NCBI GenBank assembly: GCA_004802705.1
Contig: SGPL01000086.1
Coordinates: 1-64,000, forward strand
DNA: 64,000 nucleotides
DNA from: Bondarzewia mesenterica
Taxonomy: Eukaryota; Basidiomycota; Agaricomycetes; Russulales; Bondarzewiaceae
Direction: 5' to 3'
Shown piece by piece: positions 12,259 through 27,554 of this stretch (its first letter is position 1; the number at the start of each line of letters is the position of its first letter). The position numbers and the translations under genes are program-made. The notes under the pieces were generated by a model, which saw nothing but the letters and a program-made list of their open reading frames with translations, searched no databases and was not told the DNA's origin.

Positions 12259-12608
12259 ACGCAGGTCCAACTTTGTCATTTACGCACTTCTCTCCTCTCG
12301 TCGTATTGTACTCCTGTCTGCCCACTGTATTTTTTTTTCCCATTCAATTATAGTCGTCATGGCTATTTGCGCACGTCGTCCTACTTCTACACCGCCCAAC
12401 TACCGGTCTCCTTTCTTGCAAGCTCAAAAGTGGCAGAACACTACGCAGTTTAGTTCCGATCTACCGCACCGCGCTCTATCTGCGCTTCCCCCGAGTCCAG
12501 GTAGGTACAGTCAATCACTATGATTAGTAGCTCATAAACAACCCCTTTGCTTTTAACTACAATCCGAATAGATGGTAATAAAACATATAAACATCCGGGA
12601 TCCACACC
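12259..12608. other. convergent 3' region between RAE1 and ERG3
   Basis: Contains the 3' ends of both genes. A 55-codon plus-strand frame begins at ATG 12359 (MAICARRPTSTPPNYRSPF...) and ends at TGA 12523. It is uninterrupted but matches nothing I know. Part of this stretch (from about 12447) together with the end of ERG3 is duplicated in inverted orientation at 54351-54610. Confidence 0.6.
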
Positions 12609-13846
12609 TCACTGCTCCTTGCCCAACGCTGCCTTGCACTGTGTTTCCTGCTTTGCCTTGACCTGGAGCATTGGGTCAAGCTCCGACGCAGGTTGGCGAT
12701 ATGAGCCACCCCAGCGGTCTGCCCACGTGAAGTACTGCAAGGTCAGAGATAACGAGGTTATATTAGCTACAGAGAAACGACGGGACGGCGGTAAGGAGTG
12801 CACGTACCTGACCGTAGTTGACCGTGAAATAGAGATGGTGAAGGGTGTGATGTGCTGGTCCATTAATGACGGTCTCCAGCGGATGGCCAGTGATCATGTC
12901 AGAGTCGTGAATCTGTACAGCTACTGTGAGGCTCAAACCGAAAGGAACAGACAGGGCGAGGACGCACAAGAATACTCCAGCAATTAACGAAGACAAAAAG
13001 GCTAAGATAAAGCCATCGATGGAGGGGAAATATGAAGGCGAAGAGGTGGTAAGGGACGGATTGCAGATACCCATCGACAGGGTGGAATGCGTGCGACGCG
13101 AATGGTGTGGGTACTACGACAAAATCAGACATTGCATCGCATTGCGAGTAGGGAGAACGAAAACGCACTGAACCATTTATGGTGAGGTTTGTGAATGTGC
13201 TTGTAAAGCATGGGGTGATGCAATGTGCGATGAACCCAATAGATACCGTAATCGGTGAAAAGCAAGAACCTGGAAGATTCAAACGATCAACCCGGCTATC
13301 AACGAGAAAGACCACTGAGACTCACATTGCTATCGACGCAAAGAAATACATCCAACCGTACTCCTCCACGTTATCGTACATTTTTGAGTAGCCCAAGACT
13401 TCCGCTTCGAACCAGGGCAAAGTGAGGAGTGTCATGACAGGAAACGCTCGGAGACTCGATTCGATCTCGAGCCTGACCTGATTTTTGAGGAATCGTGGAT
13501 GCGACATCATCTCATGGTTGAAGATGTACTGATATGAGAGGGCAGCGAAGACGAAATAGAGGAGAAAGATGCCAGCGAGAGTGAGGGCGATGAGGGAGAT
13601 GAGCTGGCGAGGAATGTATTCTCTGGGCCATGCGGACGCGAGAGGCGATATTGAACCAAGGGCTAATGAAGAGTTGGCGAGAATGGGTGGATGAGGGAGG
13701 TGAGATACAAGGAGATTCCACTTGGAGTCGGACGCGACGGGTATAAAGGCAGACGCGTTGGAGGCGAGGAACGCGGAGGCGGGAACGACGCGTGCCCAGA
13801 CGGCGTCGAGCAGATAATCGTCGGCGATGTTCAAGACGAGATCCAT
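12609..13846 (-). CDS. ERG3: sterol C-5 desaturase (Erg3)
   Basis: This ER membrane di-iron enzyme introduces the C5-C6 double bond in ergosterol synthesis. The first exon (13846 to about 13325) starts [20 protein letters not shown] and carries the hydrophobic segments and the [20 protein letters not shown] block. The next exons hold the histidine boxes: HRTLHH near 13230 (within [14 protein letters not shown]), HKPHHKW just after, and HHTLHH in [19 protein letters not shown] near 12820. The [20 protein letters not shown] block lies between them. The C-terminus reads [17 protein letters not shown] and ends at the stop at 12609-12611. It is divergent from the secreted protease at 14707. The last exon plus 3' flank has an inverted partial copy at 54.35-54.61 kb. 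Confidence 0.94.
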
Positions 13847-14706
13847 AGTTCGACAGGAGCAGAGACGATGGGCGGACGTGTCTGAGGAGAGAGCCCGGAG
13901 TTCCTGCTCCGAGCACTTTTATGTCGCCCACCTCAAAAGTCACACCACTCGAATTCTGAATTTCTCTTTAGCGCTTGCTTACATCTGCACCTCTCGACGC
14001 GACTCTGCCGCCACCGTAAAATGGAATGAAATAAAAGTGGGCATACAACGCGTACGAAGGCCGGCGAGAGCCTGTCTCGACAATGCAAAAGAGCTCGAGG
14101 CCTTGGTCAAAGTACAACTCTGAGAACGTATGAAATGTGGTGCCACGATGGTTGCACGGGTCAACGGGAACTCTCGTCGGGCCGGTCACCACACAAAAAG
14201 TTGAACATTCAAGATCGATCAATTCGTCCGAGTCCGCCGTTGAGATCGTTCAACGTTCAGGAACGTTGACGACGCAGCGGTTGCTCGAATCTGCATACTT
14301 TATCACAAAAAAATGACGGTGTCCTCTGGTGTCCTTCTATTCGACATCATGTGACTGATTTGGTCACGTTGGAGGCACTATTGCCTTGACAACAAGAACG
14401 CGCTAAAGAAAGAAACCGGCCCTTCGTTGTCCAACTACATACTCCTCCAAGAACAATCGACCTCCGACAAATAATAGTCCGCAGCAATGAAGCCCTTTAT
14501 AAAGGGTCGTCGATCCCTACCCCATTCCCTACTACCCTCTTCTACTCCGTCGTCGCCCTCCTTTCCCTCCTCTTCAAGGCAGAGCCTTTCTTTTTCTCTC
14601 TTTCCCTTCTTTCCCAGTATACCTTGTCTCTGCTAGATCGCAGCCTGGACAAATATCCCTTCTTTTCCAGCCCTTCTTCTTCTACCTGCTCACCTTAATT
14701 TGAGCC
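13847..14706. promoter_or_regulatory. divergent intergenic region ERG3 / secreted aspartic protease
   Basis: This 860-base region sits between two divergent start codons. A TATA box for the protease lies at 14498-14503 inside a palindrome (CCCTTTATAAAGGG, 14493-14506). A long pyrimidine-rich tract follows at about 14520-14640, typical of highly expressed fungal genes. Open frames here are short and unconvincing. Confidence 0.6.
14498..14503 (+). promoter_or_regulatory. TATA box upstream of secreted aspartic protease
   Basis: TATAAA inside the 14-base perfect palindrome CCCTTTATAAAGGG, 209 bases before the start codon and followed by a CT-rich tract. Confidence 0.6.
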
Positions 14707-16580
14707 ATGCAGCTCGGCCTTACTTTCTCGTTGCTTCTGGCAAGCCTTTTCCTCACTCTTTCCTCCGTCGATGCCGTGCCCGTGAAGCGTCAGAACAGTG
14801 GCATCGTCACCCTCCCACTGAAGCGCGTTCATGGCGCGAGGAGCGACGTTCACCCCCAGGTGGTGTGTACCTTCATTCCTTGTTGACTTCGTATTGAATC
14901 CCGTAATTTATCACACGTCTCGTAGCTTCTCCAACAGTACATCAACCGCTCTCAGCGCCGATTGGCCCGCATGACCGGCCGCGCAGGTCCCTCCGCTGAG
15001 GACCTTGTGGCTGCCATTGCCAAACGGGTAGCCTCCGTTGAACAGGAGTTGGAACGTCGTTCCGTCGATAAGCGCTTCAATCGGAACGGTTTCAGTGGCA
15101 TAGGCAAGGCAGTCAATGCTGCCGCCAATAATGCCAAAGCCAAGGTCGGCGGTGGCAATATGTACGGAGCTACCCCATTCCAGACCCTGCGCACATCTGA
15201 TTTTGTCTTTTTTTTTTTTCAGTGTCGCTGCTAAGGGCAAAAAGGGCAAGGGCAAGGCCGCCGCTGCTGGTGCTGCCGCTGCGGGTGCAGGTGCAGGTGC
15301 AGTCGCTGCGGGTGCGGGTGCAGTTACCAATTCTACTACTACCGCAGCCAACTCTACTTCGTCGGGGGTGTCCCCCATCGACATCGCGGCCGCGCAGAAC
15401 GGTGGGTTGACCAACGCTAACACGCCCACTACCAGCAACTCTCTGGGGCTCGACATCGAGGCCAATGATGTGGGTTACATCGCGACCGTTCAGATGGGCA
15501 CCCCGCCTCGCGATTTCAAGCTCCTCATGGACTCCGGATCTGCGGATCTCTGGGTCGGCTCAGAGAATTGCACTTCATCGGCGGGAGGCGGCTGCGTGCG
15601 TGTTTCCATGTGGTTGGGTCCGTGAACAATTCCATCTGACTTCTTTTTTTTTTTTGCTGTCACCAGGGTAACCACGTCTTCTTGGGGAGTCAATCTTCAA
15701 CATCATTCAAGGACACCAACCAACCCTTTCAGGTCACTTATGGAACCGGTGCAGTCGCTGGTGATATTGTCACTGATGATATTACCGTTGCGGGTCTCGC
15801 GCTTGCAGCACATACCTTTGGTGTTGCTACGCAGGAAACCCCGGACTTTGCCGCTACCTCTGTGCCGTTTGACGGTCTCATGGGCCTTGCACAGAGTGTG
15901 AGTTCGCCCTTTCTCCATCTCCACCATCATCTGCATATTCAATCTTGATTCATCCCTTTCAGACCCTCTCCGAGCAGAAAACTTTGACTCCCATCGAATC
16001 CCTTGCCAAGGCCGGCCTCGTCAATGATGCGATCACGTCGTACAAAATCTCTCGTCTCGCTGACCAAAAGAACGACGGCGAGATCACCTTCGGCGGGCTC
16101 GACGCCACCAAGTTTAATTCGGCCACGCTCGTGACGCTCGCCAACGTGAACACGCAGGGCTTCTGGGAAGGTGCCATGGACGCCGTCACCGCTAACGGGA
16201 AGGACCTTGGTCTGACCGGTCGCACCGCGATCCTCGATACCGGCACCACGCTCATCGTCGCGCCCACCGCTGACGCGACCGCAGTGCACGCTGCGATCCC
16301 CGGCGCACAGTCCGACGGCCAGGGAGGATTCACTGTCCCCTGCACCACGACGACGTCCGTCGCGCTCTCGTTTGGCGGCACATCGTTCGCAATTGACCCG
16401 CGCGATATCGCGTTCACCCCCGTCGACCCCACCAACCCCACGGGCAGCTGCGTCTCCGGCATCTCCTCCGGTCAGATCGGGGGTGCGCAGGAATGGCTCG
16501 TTGGCGACGTCTTCCTCAAGAACGCTTATTTCTCTACCGATGTTACCAAGAACTCTCTCTCCCTCGCCAAGCTGGTTTAG
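14707..16580 (+). CDS. secreted pepsin-like aspartic protease (A1 family)
   Basis: A secreted acid endopeptidase. An N-terminal signal peptide (MQLGLTFSLLLASLFLTLSSVDA) precedes a pro-region. That region contains an unusual Lys/Gly- then Ala/Gly-rich low-complexity stretch (about 15237-15330) before the catalytic unit. The first active-site aspartate is in LLMDSGSADLWVG (about 15520), the flap-like block is FQVTYGTGAVAGD, and the second aspartate is in AILDTGTTLIVAP (about 16230). Introns are visible near 14865-14925, 15162-15222, 15597-15665 and 15898-15960, the second and third ending in long T runs plus CAG. The stop is TAG 16578-16580. A1 proteases normally auto-activate at low pH; that is family knowledge, not shown here. 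Confidence 0.93.
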
Positions 16581-17563
16581 AGTCTGGCCTTTATTTTTTT
16601 CAGTGTGGCAGCGCGGAATTTGCAGGGCTTAGGACAGGACTATATTCAGGTTGTCTCCGCAGATGTTGATTCGTCCGCGTTGGCTGTTCATCTGCTGTGG
16701 CTTTCGCTTTCTTTAGCTTTGTCGTGTAGGATTCAGCCACATCTGTGTTGCTCGCTTTATCATACGGTTATAACAGTGGACTAGGTTTTACTGGGATTTC
16801 TATAGTGGGACTCACGCTTCAAGCTGTACGCATAGAATGTATTGAGGAACACCGTCATCGGAAGCAATGGAATAGCAAGGCCGAAAGTCCTCTCGACGAC
16901 GAGAGTAAGCATCTGCAAGTGGAATCCGAGTTCATCTCCTCGATTTCAAGGTGCTCCTACTAGACCCGCACACCCGTGCTGCCCGTTCATTCTCCAAGTC
17001 AATCAGATACATTTTCCTGTCAAAGGGCAGTCCCTAAGAAGCCTGTGCCAGACGTAACTAACCAACTCGATATGCGGTTACAGCATCCGGCCTGCTTGAA
17101 CCCTCGATGCATCAATCAGGCGACTGTTGCAGATGTAGTTCAGCTTGCGGCGCGGAGCGTCCTCAACACGGCAATGCGGACAACACCAACCCAACTCAAG
17201 TTGTCAGCTCAGGTGCTCACTGCTACCGGTGCAATCATATCAAAATCTGAGACTGTGCGGAAGCAGTGGTGGAAGTAGAGATGCAGAATTCTTAACTCCT
17301 CTCTCATGGATTCCTACATTCGTTGAGCTCGCTACTATCAGCAAGCGTACAGCCATGATGATCATCGTGAGGTCTACCAAAAAAATATCAGAAGAGCTCA
17401 TCGGATACCATTGGATATTGATTTGTTCCTCGTGGATTTCTGATTGGATGGATGCCGAACTCGGAGAGTGAATGCAATGTTGTTACAAGAAAACGAGGAG
17501 CGTTTCGATAATGTACATGAACAGCGTCCAAAGCAGTGTCCGGATTTGTGCAATTCTTCAGAA
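16581..17563. other. intergenic, no gene recognised
   Basis: Lies between the convergent ends of the protease and the DUF1295 gene. Short frames occur on the plus strand (for example 17145-17471), but none has recognisable motifs or fungal-style splice structure. I see no RNA gene or repeat. Confidence 0.55.
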
Positions 17564-18875
17564 TCAGTTGTAACCTCCCCACGGCCAAAACACGGGTACA
17601 GTCCTAAAAACAGAAAGTGCGCGTCAGAATTCAGACCTTTAGTTCCTGTGGATGTGTGTTACCTCTTATACTCTTGCCATTTGGGATCGTCGCCGAATTT
17701 ATTGTCGCCTGCCGTCTGTATCGTATGTCAATCCCGAAGTCCATGTTGAAGAACAATCAAAAGACGTACCTCCAATGGTGGAACGCCAGAGACCTGATAC
17801 GTGCCATCATGTGAGACAAGGGAAGATAAGTTGAAGACAAAGAAGACGCACGGTTCGGAGCAAAAAGTATGTCGTTATAGGGCTGACGGCAGCCAATGCA
17901 AAGGTGTATGCGGGGAAATAAGCAGTCTGGAGAGACGCGATGGACAGCGCCCATATGCCTGTCCAGATTCCAACCTCGCCAACATAGCTACAAGAGCCAC
18001 GAGCATTCAGTGCCCAGACAACTCGAAAATCCGTGGAAAACGCACTTTGGGTGCCGGCTGATGCCCCACAGCCCACTCGTAATAAACTTGTCATCGTGCT
18101 GTTTGTTTTCTTTAGCGCGGCGCCAGGCGGACTTCTGGCGGTCGGCGATGATTTCAAAGAAGAGGGAACCAGCGTAAAGGCCGAGGGCAACGAAATCGCG
18201 GACGGAGAGCGCAGGATGTAAATTTGATGGAAGCGTGTTCACCTAAAAATGCAAATTCAAAGGCGGTAACGCACTGAGCTGGCATATGAGCCATGAAGCG
18301 TACTCACCAAATAAACGGGAAGTCCCACAAGGGATATCCAAGTCGCTGCCAGGGGATAAGATCAAGGGTTTATGATAGGTAACAATTCCTGACCTTGTGC
18401 CATCCAAAAGGCGGCGAACTTGGCTGGCTGATGTTTGACTTCGTCAAACCTTGAATCACCGCCTGCCTTGAATGCTCTCTGAACATAGAGTCAGATCATG
18501 TGATAATCAGACTTAAAGATAAAATAAATACCTGCACAAGGAAACTTCCGAGCCTAAGGCTCCAAATTCCAAGGGCGGCACTCAGTAGCAACTGTCTCGG
18601 AGCGAAACTCGAAAGCGAAGGAAGGGAAATTGCACGGCCTTCCCAATATCTCGCCCTCAAAGCCGGGTAATACAGAGATAACAATGTCGTAGAAATGAAT
18701 CCCAATGCACCACCAAGGTCGTAATATTTTTCGTTGGCTTGTGGAACGAAGATAGCCGCTAAGGCTACAACAATAGTTGCCAACACCGAACTGCAATGAA
18801 TCCAACATCAGGCTCACCTGCCTGTAAGCCATATGCGCTACCAATAATAGGAATAAGTCTAGAAAATGCGTTCAT
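17564..18875 (-). CDS. DUF1295 / steroid-5-alpha-reductase-like membrane protein
   Basis: A polytopic membrane protein of the DUF1295 family, which shares the fold of the 3-oxo-5-alpha-steroid 4-dehydrogenase C-terminal domain. The substrate is unknown. Start ATG 18875 reads MNAFSRLIPIIGSAYGLQA. A probable 53-base intron is followed by the exon with FVPQANEKYYDLGGALGF and LGIWSLRLGSFL. Family hallmarks follow: FFEIIADRQKSAWRRAKEN and FITSGLWGISRHP (18050-18180), then YVGEVGIWTGIW and several hydrophobic segments, SGVPPLE and a C-terminal KWQEYKR...PVFWPWGGYN with stop at 17564-17566. About 340 residues after splicing. NAD(P)H-dependent reduction is plausible from the family but cannot be asserted. 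Confidence 0.85.
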
Positions 18876-19115
18876 TTTTTCTGGGGGAGGGAGAAAGAGG
18901 GATAAGAGAGGGAGAGAAAGAATGTTGAGATGAGGTCACTGGAAGTTGCACGCACGCGACGCGTAACCAAAACGTGATCCATCACGGGATGTCGATGATA
19001 CTTTCCGATGACGTCACTGGCGGCTGCTCATCGTCTTAACGGAGCCAATCATTCAAGCTCAAGTACTACTCAACACTTTATAGTAACAAATATTTTATTC
19101 GAAAAGTCTACGAAT
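18876..19115. promoter_or_regulatory. divergent promoter, DUF1295 gene / GFA-domain gene
   Basis: A 240-base gap between two divergent start codons, with purine-rich GGGAGAGAAAG runs at about 18885-18925 (pyrimidine-rich on the DUF1295 coding strand). No clear TATA box on either side. Confidence 0.5.
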
Positions 19116-20221
19116 ATGCCTGCTGAGACCAGCAAGCATTCTAGAAGTTCTGTAAAGCTTTCACCCTTCCTTCGCAAAGATACTACCTCAGATTCAGAAA
19201 ACAAACCGATCCCAGATACCGGATGGACAGGCACCCCTGCAATTCCCAGCAGTCAGGGAGGTGGCGGTGAGCGGGATTTCATCCACAAACCGCCGTACTT
19301 TTGGGAATCTTGGGGAGACAAATTTCTACCCAAGTACTCTTGGTGGGTCTGTTCCTTATTCGATGGGTTTCCAAACATGTTTCCTAAATTATCATTAATA
19401 TAGCCAATGCTGGTGCGGCAATGGTACGTCTGGCATGATCTCAAACAATCACATCGATCTATAGATTTCTTCGTGAAGTCCGCTTTCAGTTCAATGGAGA
19501 TCCTTTGGATGCAAAATATTGTCATTGCCGACAATGTCAGAGTCTGCACGGTAAGTGCCGTCAAGAAAGTTGGCTGGCAGTCCATGTTGCCCAACTGCGC
19601 TATTTTTCCAGGAGCACCATTTCAGTGGGCCGTGATCTTCCCACAAGTAAATACTCAATTGTCATCACTCCGAAGATGCTCGTTCATCACCTTCGCTTGA
19701 CCTTCGCAGACGTCCGTTCGGCTTAGCCAGAATAAGGATGATGGCCTACTTTTTTTCAGTTCCGAAAAGTAGGCACCTTCACGTTCCATCCTCTCTATCC
19801 TAAATAGTTGGTCTCTGTTCAATCAAGGCGGACGTCAGTGCACTATGTCCCATGCAAGGTCAGATCTTTACCCCCGTTGACCAATCAATTTTACTGAGTT
19901 CCTGAGAAATTTATAGATTTCCTGCAACAATTGTCGCTCCCCCCTCTTTGATGAAGGGCGTCAGACTGTGCTCGCATACCCGAGCAGCTTCCACTTCGAG
20001 CGAGGTCAATTGCCTGCCGATTTCCAGCCGTCGTGCCACATTTTTTACAGTCAGAGAGTGATGGACGTGCCCGACGGACTGTCAGCGTCTTCACTTGATG
20101 TCTCTCATGTTGAAGGCTGACAGGATTTTCGATGGTTTTTTTTTTTGTCCTTTCATTTGTGTCCAGTCCGAAATGGGAGGGGCATAAGGGACAAAGCGTA
20201 CGTCCCTCGCCTTCTGACTGA
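19116..20221 (+). CDS. GFA / CENP-V-type zinc-binding protein
   Basis: Glutathione-dependent formaldehyde-activating (GFA) fold, a small zinc-binding domain. Splicing gives CQCWCGNVRFQFNGDPLDA, then KYCHCRQCQSLHG and APFQWAVIFP, the classic CxCG...CHCxxCQ...GAPF pattern. A later CNNCRSPLFDEGR (about 19930) supplies more zinc cysteines. An N-terminal extension of about 80 residues (from MPAETSKHSRSSVKL) precedes the domain. Introns are short and numerous. The C-terminus ends VRPSPSD with TGA 20219-20221. An in-frame upstream ATG at 19008 exists but lies in promoter-like sequence, so 19116 is preferred. The natural substrate in fungi is generally unknown. Confidence 0.82.
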
Positions 20222-20652
20222 TCACAAATAAGGTGTGTTACTGACCTTACTGAGTACTTAGTGTTTGATGCGAGAACTTGTGGAAGAATGAGGGGAAACA
20301 TATTTGCGTACACTAACCGCTACCTCCGATACTTCCTTCGATGCGAGTGCCACAAAGATCAGACAAGCGGTCGAAAACACGGACATACTTGTGCATATGA
20401 TTTCAGGACCAGTAACACAGAATTTACGACGTCGATGGTTATGACTTTGCCTGCTGAATAGTATGTAGTTTTGCAAACAAAAAAAATCATTGATTGACTC
20501 TGATAAAAGCTATGCGTAGATGACCGTAAAACATATCGAGTATTGCAATGCACAACCATATTGAAAGCAGAATAAAAAAAACTCATGAGATACAATCTAT
20601 CGGTACAAAAGAGCAGGCGGTATAAAGAGTAACATCGCTCGCAACGAAGCAA
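20222..20652. other. intergenic, convergent 3' region
   Basis: Between the GFA-domain gene and the MYST acetyltransferase 3' end. Only short frames are present (for example minus strand 20359-20652), none recognisable. Contains A/T runs suited to 3' processing. Confidence 0.5.
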
Positions 20653-24814
<4,162 letters not shown>

Positions 24815-25567
24815 CTCAACAACGGCGGATTGGTTGACGACTGTGAAGCCAGTGCTTGACTATACGCTCGGGGACAAAGCGAGGACGGGCGTCGTCGAGG
24901 AGAACGTCGACGGCGAGTTGTCCGTTATTTGGCTATGCAAAGACCCCAGCCACTGTTCGGGCGGGGAGGCACTTCTGGGGTCCGTAATCTAGCTCACGGC
25001 GAACAGAACACAAATAAAATCTTCATGGTTTTGTCACGTATCCGACTCTCAGCCAATCTCGGCTCAAACACAACGCACATGCCCGAGAAATCCGACTAGA
25101 TATGGTGAAGTAGACCGCCTCTTGCCGTCCGCGGTAACAGTTGCTGTGTGGAAGCGGCTAGAGTGATCTGGCCAGAGTTACGTCGTTTGCTTATTACAGG
25201 CCGAATATCTGACTGTGACCGTATGTGACAAAGAACAATGGACAAATTGTGCTGCGGCGGTCACGATTACCTGAGAACGCATTGACCACCGAGCATTGAT
25301 GCGGTGGCAAAAGGGGATTTTTTGTGAGGTCTGCTCATGTCCAACCTGTCGCAAGTCGCCCAAGAAGGAGAGATGGCCGCGCAGGAAAGGGACGGGACGA
25401 GAGGAAACGTAAAGTGGGGTGCCCGGGAGCAAACAAAGGACAACAAATGGAAGACGAGTGTGTTCTCATTGCTGGCCTCTCTCAGTTCCATCAGCTTGCC
25501 CTCCCTCTTAGACCCCTCTCTGTCCTCTTCTCGCCCTCTCCAAGCCGCCCCCTCATCGCATGAAACC
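24815..25567. promoter_or_regulatory. divergent promoter, MYST acetyltransferase / LAMMER kinase
   Basis: A 753-base region between divergent start codons. The kinase side carries a strongly pyrimidine-rich tract at about 25475-25555. An in-frame ATG at 25337 could extend the kinase by 77 residues, but that sequence looks like leader rather than protein. Confidence 0.5.
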
Positions 25568-27554
25568 ATGCAGACCGCCATCCACCATCTACCTCAACAT
25601 CTAGCTCCCCAGTACCCCAGACAATCTCTTAGCAGCACCATCAACAGGAACCCCAATGGCCTCCCCACGCCTCCCGTCGCCACTCGCAAGCGCAAGCGTG
25701 CCCATCAGTACACCGTCAGCTACTCAGAAGTACACGAGGTCGACAGCGATGGCCGGCTCAGGGAGGTCATCGTAATCGACGATACGCCGCCGCCTCCCAC
25801 AGTTTCGCCAGCCACTACCGTTCAGACCAACGGCTACTCTGCATCCTATCAACCCCCGCTTTATTCCGCGCCGATAAGGACGAGAGCCCGCGCAGCTGCA
25901 GAGGCCCAGGCACTCTCCGCAAGCACCTCCTCGGCTGCCATCCCAGCCCCAAAGAAGAGAAAGCGGGACAACGGCGAGGAGCCAGGTACCATCGCCAAGA
26001 AAGCCGCCCAACCGGCGAGCAACGCTGTTGCGAACAATGTATCCTGGGCCGGGACCAGTGGCGCACCCGTGCGTGTTTTCTTTTCCCCAGGTTGTATGAC
26101 ACTTCACCCTGACGGTTCCTTGCCGCAGTCATCGAAGGTTGCCGAACCATGCGACGATAGCGAAGGGCACTATATTATTGTCCCAGACGACGTTATATTT
26201 AAACGATGTAAGTCTTCGCCTGCACGTGCGTTGTCAGAGTATGGACTGAGGTTGATTGCTCAGATCGAACGATCAGATTGCTGGGTCAGGGAACGTTTGG
26301 CAAAGTTGTCGAGGGCGTCGATATGATCAACGGTCAACGAGTCGCAATCAAGATTATTAGGGCCGTTCAGAAGTATCGAGATGCGAGCAAGATTGAAGTC
26401 CGTGTACTTCAGAAACTAAAGGAGCGTGACCCCTTGAATCGACAGTGCGTATCCGGCGCTTACGACTGATTACGCGATGAGTGACCATCACCCGTACAGC
26501 AAATGCATTCATCTATTGCATTCGTTCGACCATCGGAACCACATCTGCCTCGTAACAGAGTTGCTCGGCATGTGCGTGTACGATTTTCTCAAAGAGAACG
26601 ACTTCTCCCCCTTCCCGCGGCAGCATATCCAAGATTTTGCCCGGCAATTACTAGGAAGCGTTGCTTGTCAGTTTTACTTCCGTATTTCCCTGTTGAAGTG
26701 ATACTCACAAGACGCCGGTCAGTCTTGCACGATCTACATCTAATCCACACAGATCTCAAACCGGAAAATATACTGTTGGTGAACAACGGGTACAAATCGA
26801 TATCGGTCTCTGCACCAGGGAAGGTGGGCATCGAGCGCTCAATGCATGCTTTGTCGCTGTGCTGATTTTCGGAAATACAGCGCAATGCACTGAAATCAAA
26901 ACGGATCTTGGACTCAACGGATATCCGGCTAATAGATTTTGGGTCGGCCACATTTCAGGAAGAATATCACTCGACCGTCGTATCAACACGGCATTATCGT
27001 GCTCCTGAGATCATCCTTGGTATATTATCAGTTCTTGTTGATCGCATACTGTCTCTCATATTCCATCGTCAGGTCTCGGTTGGTCGTACCCTTGCGATGC
27101 GTTCTCTTTGGGCTGTATCTTGGTGGAGTTTTACACCGGCGTCGCATTATTCCAGACACATGACAATCTCGAACATTTGGCGATGATGGAGATTGTCATG
27201 GGCAAAATGCCGGAACGGTTCGCGCGCGCAGGTGCGCGGTCCAAACCAGAATACTTTAAGGAGGGCAACAAGCTCGACTGGCCAAAAGCAAAAGCTTCAA
27301 GACAGAGCAAGAAGGATGTGCGGTCGACGCGCGGCCTGCAGGTTCGTTTCCGCCCTTCCCTATGATTCGAACGGTGATTAATCCCCGGCTCTGATCTGCA
27401 GGACATTGTTCCTCCGACGGACGCGGTGAACCGGCAATTCATGGATCTCATCCGCAAACTGCTCGCTTTCGACCCCGCGGCGCGGATAACAGTTCGGGAG
27501 GCCCTCAATCACCCATACTTCTCGCAGACCGTCCCACGCGAACCGTACTTGTAG
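25568..27554 (+). CDS. LAMMER (CLK/Kns1-type) dual-specificity protein kinase
   Basis: A kinase of the CLK/Kns1 family that phosphorylates SR-type and other proteins. The N-terminal region (about 230 residues) is low-complexity with basic nuclear-signal-like clusters RKRKRAH and KKRKRD. The kinase domain shows the glycine loop [13 protein letters not shown], lysine in VAIKIIR, catalytic [12 protein letters not shown] (HTDLKP in place of HRDLKP), DFG region [22 protein letters not shown], and the diagnostic family signature [17 protein letters not shown] (about 27170). It ends [10 protein letters not shown] with TAG 27552-27554. Several short introns split the domain. Start 25568 was chosen because the pyrimidine tract lies just upstream. 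Confidence 0.94.

Noticed and set aside
25337..25567. Upstream in-frame start for the LAMMER kinase
   Set aside because: The added 77 residues overlap a pyrimidine-rich promoter-like tract, so the ATG at 25568 fits better.
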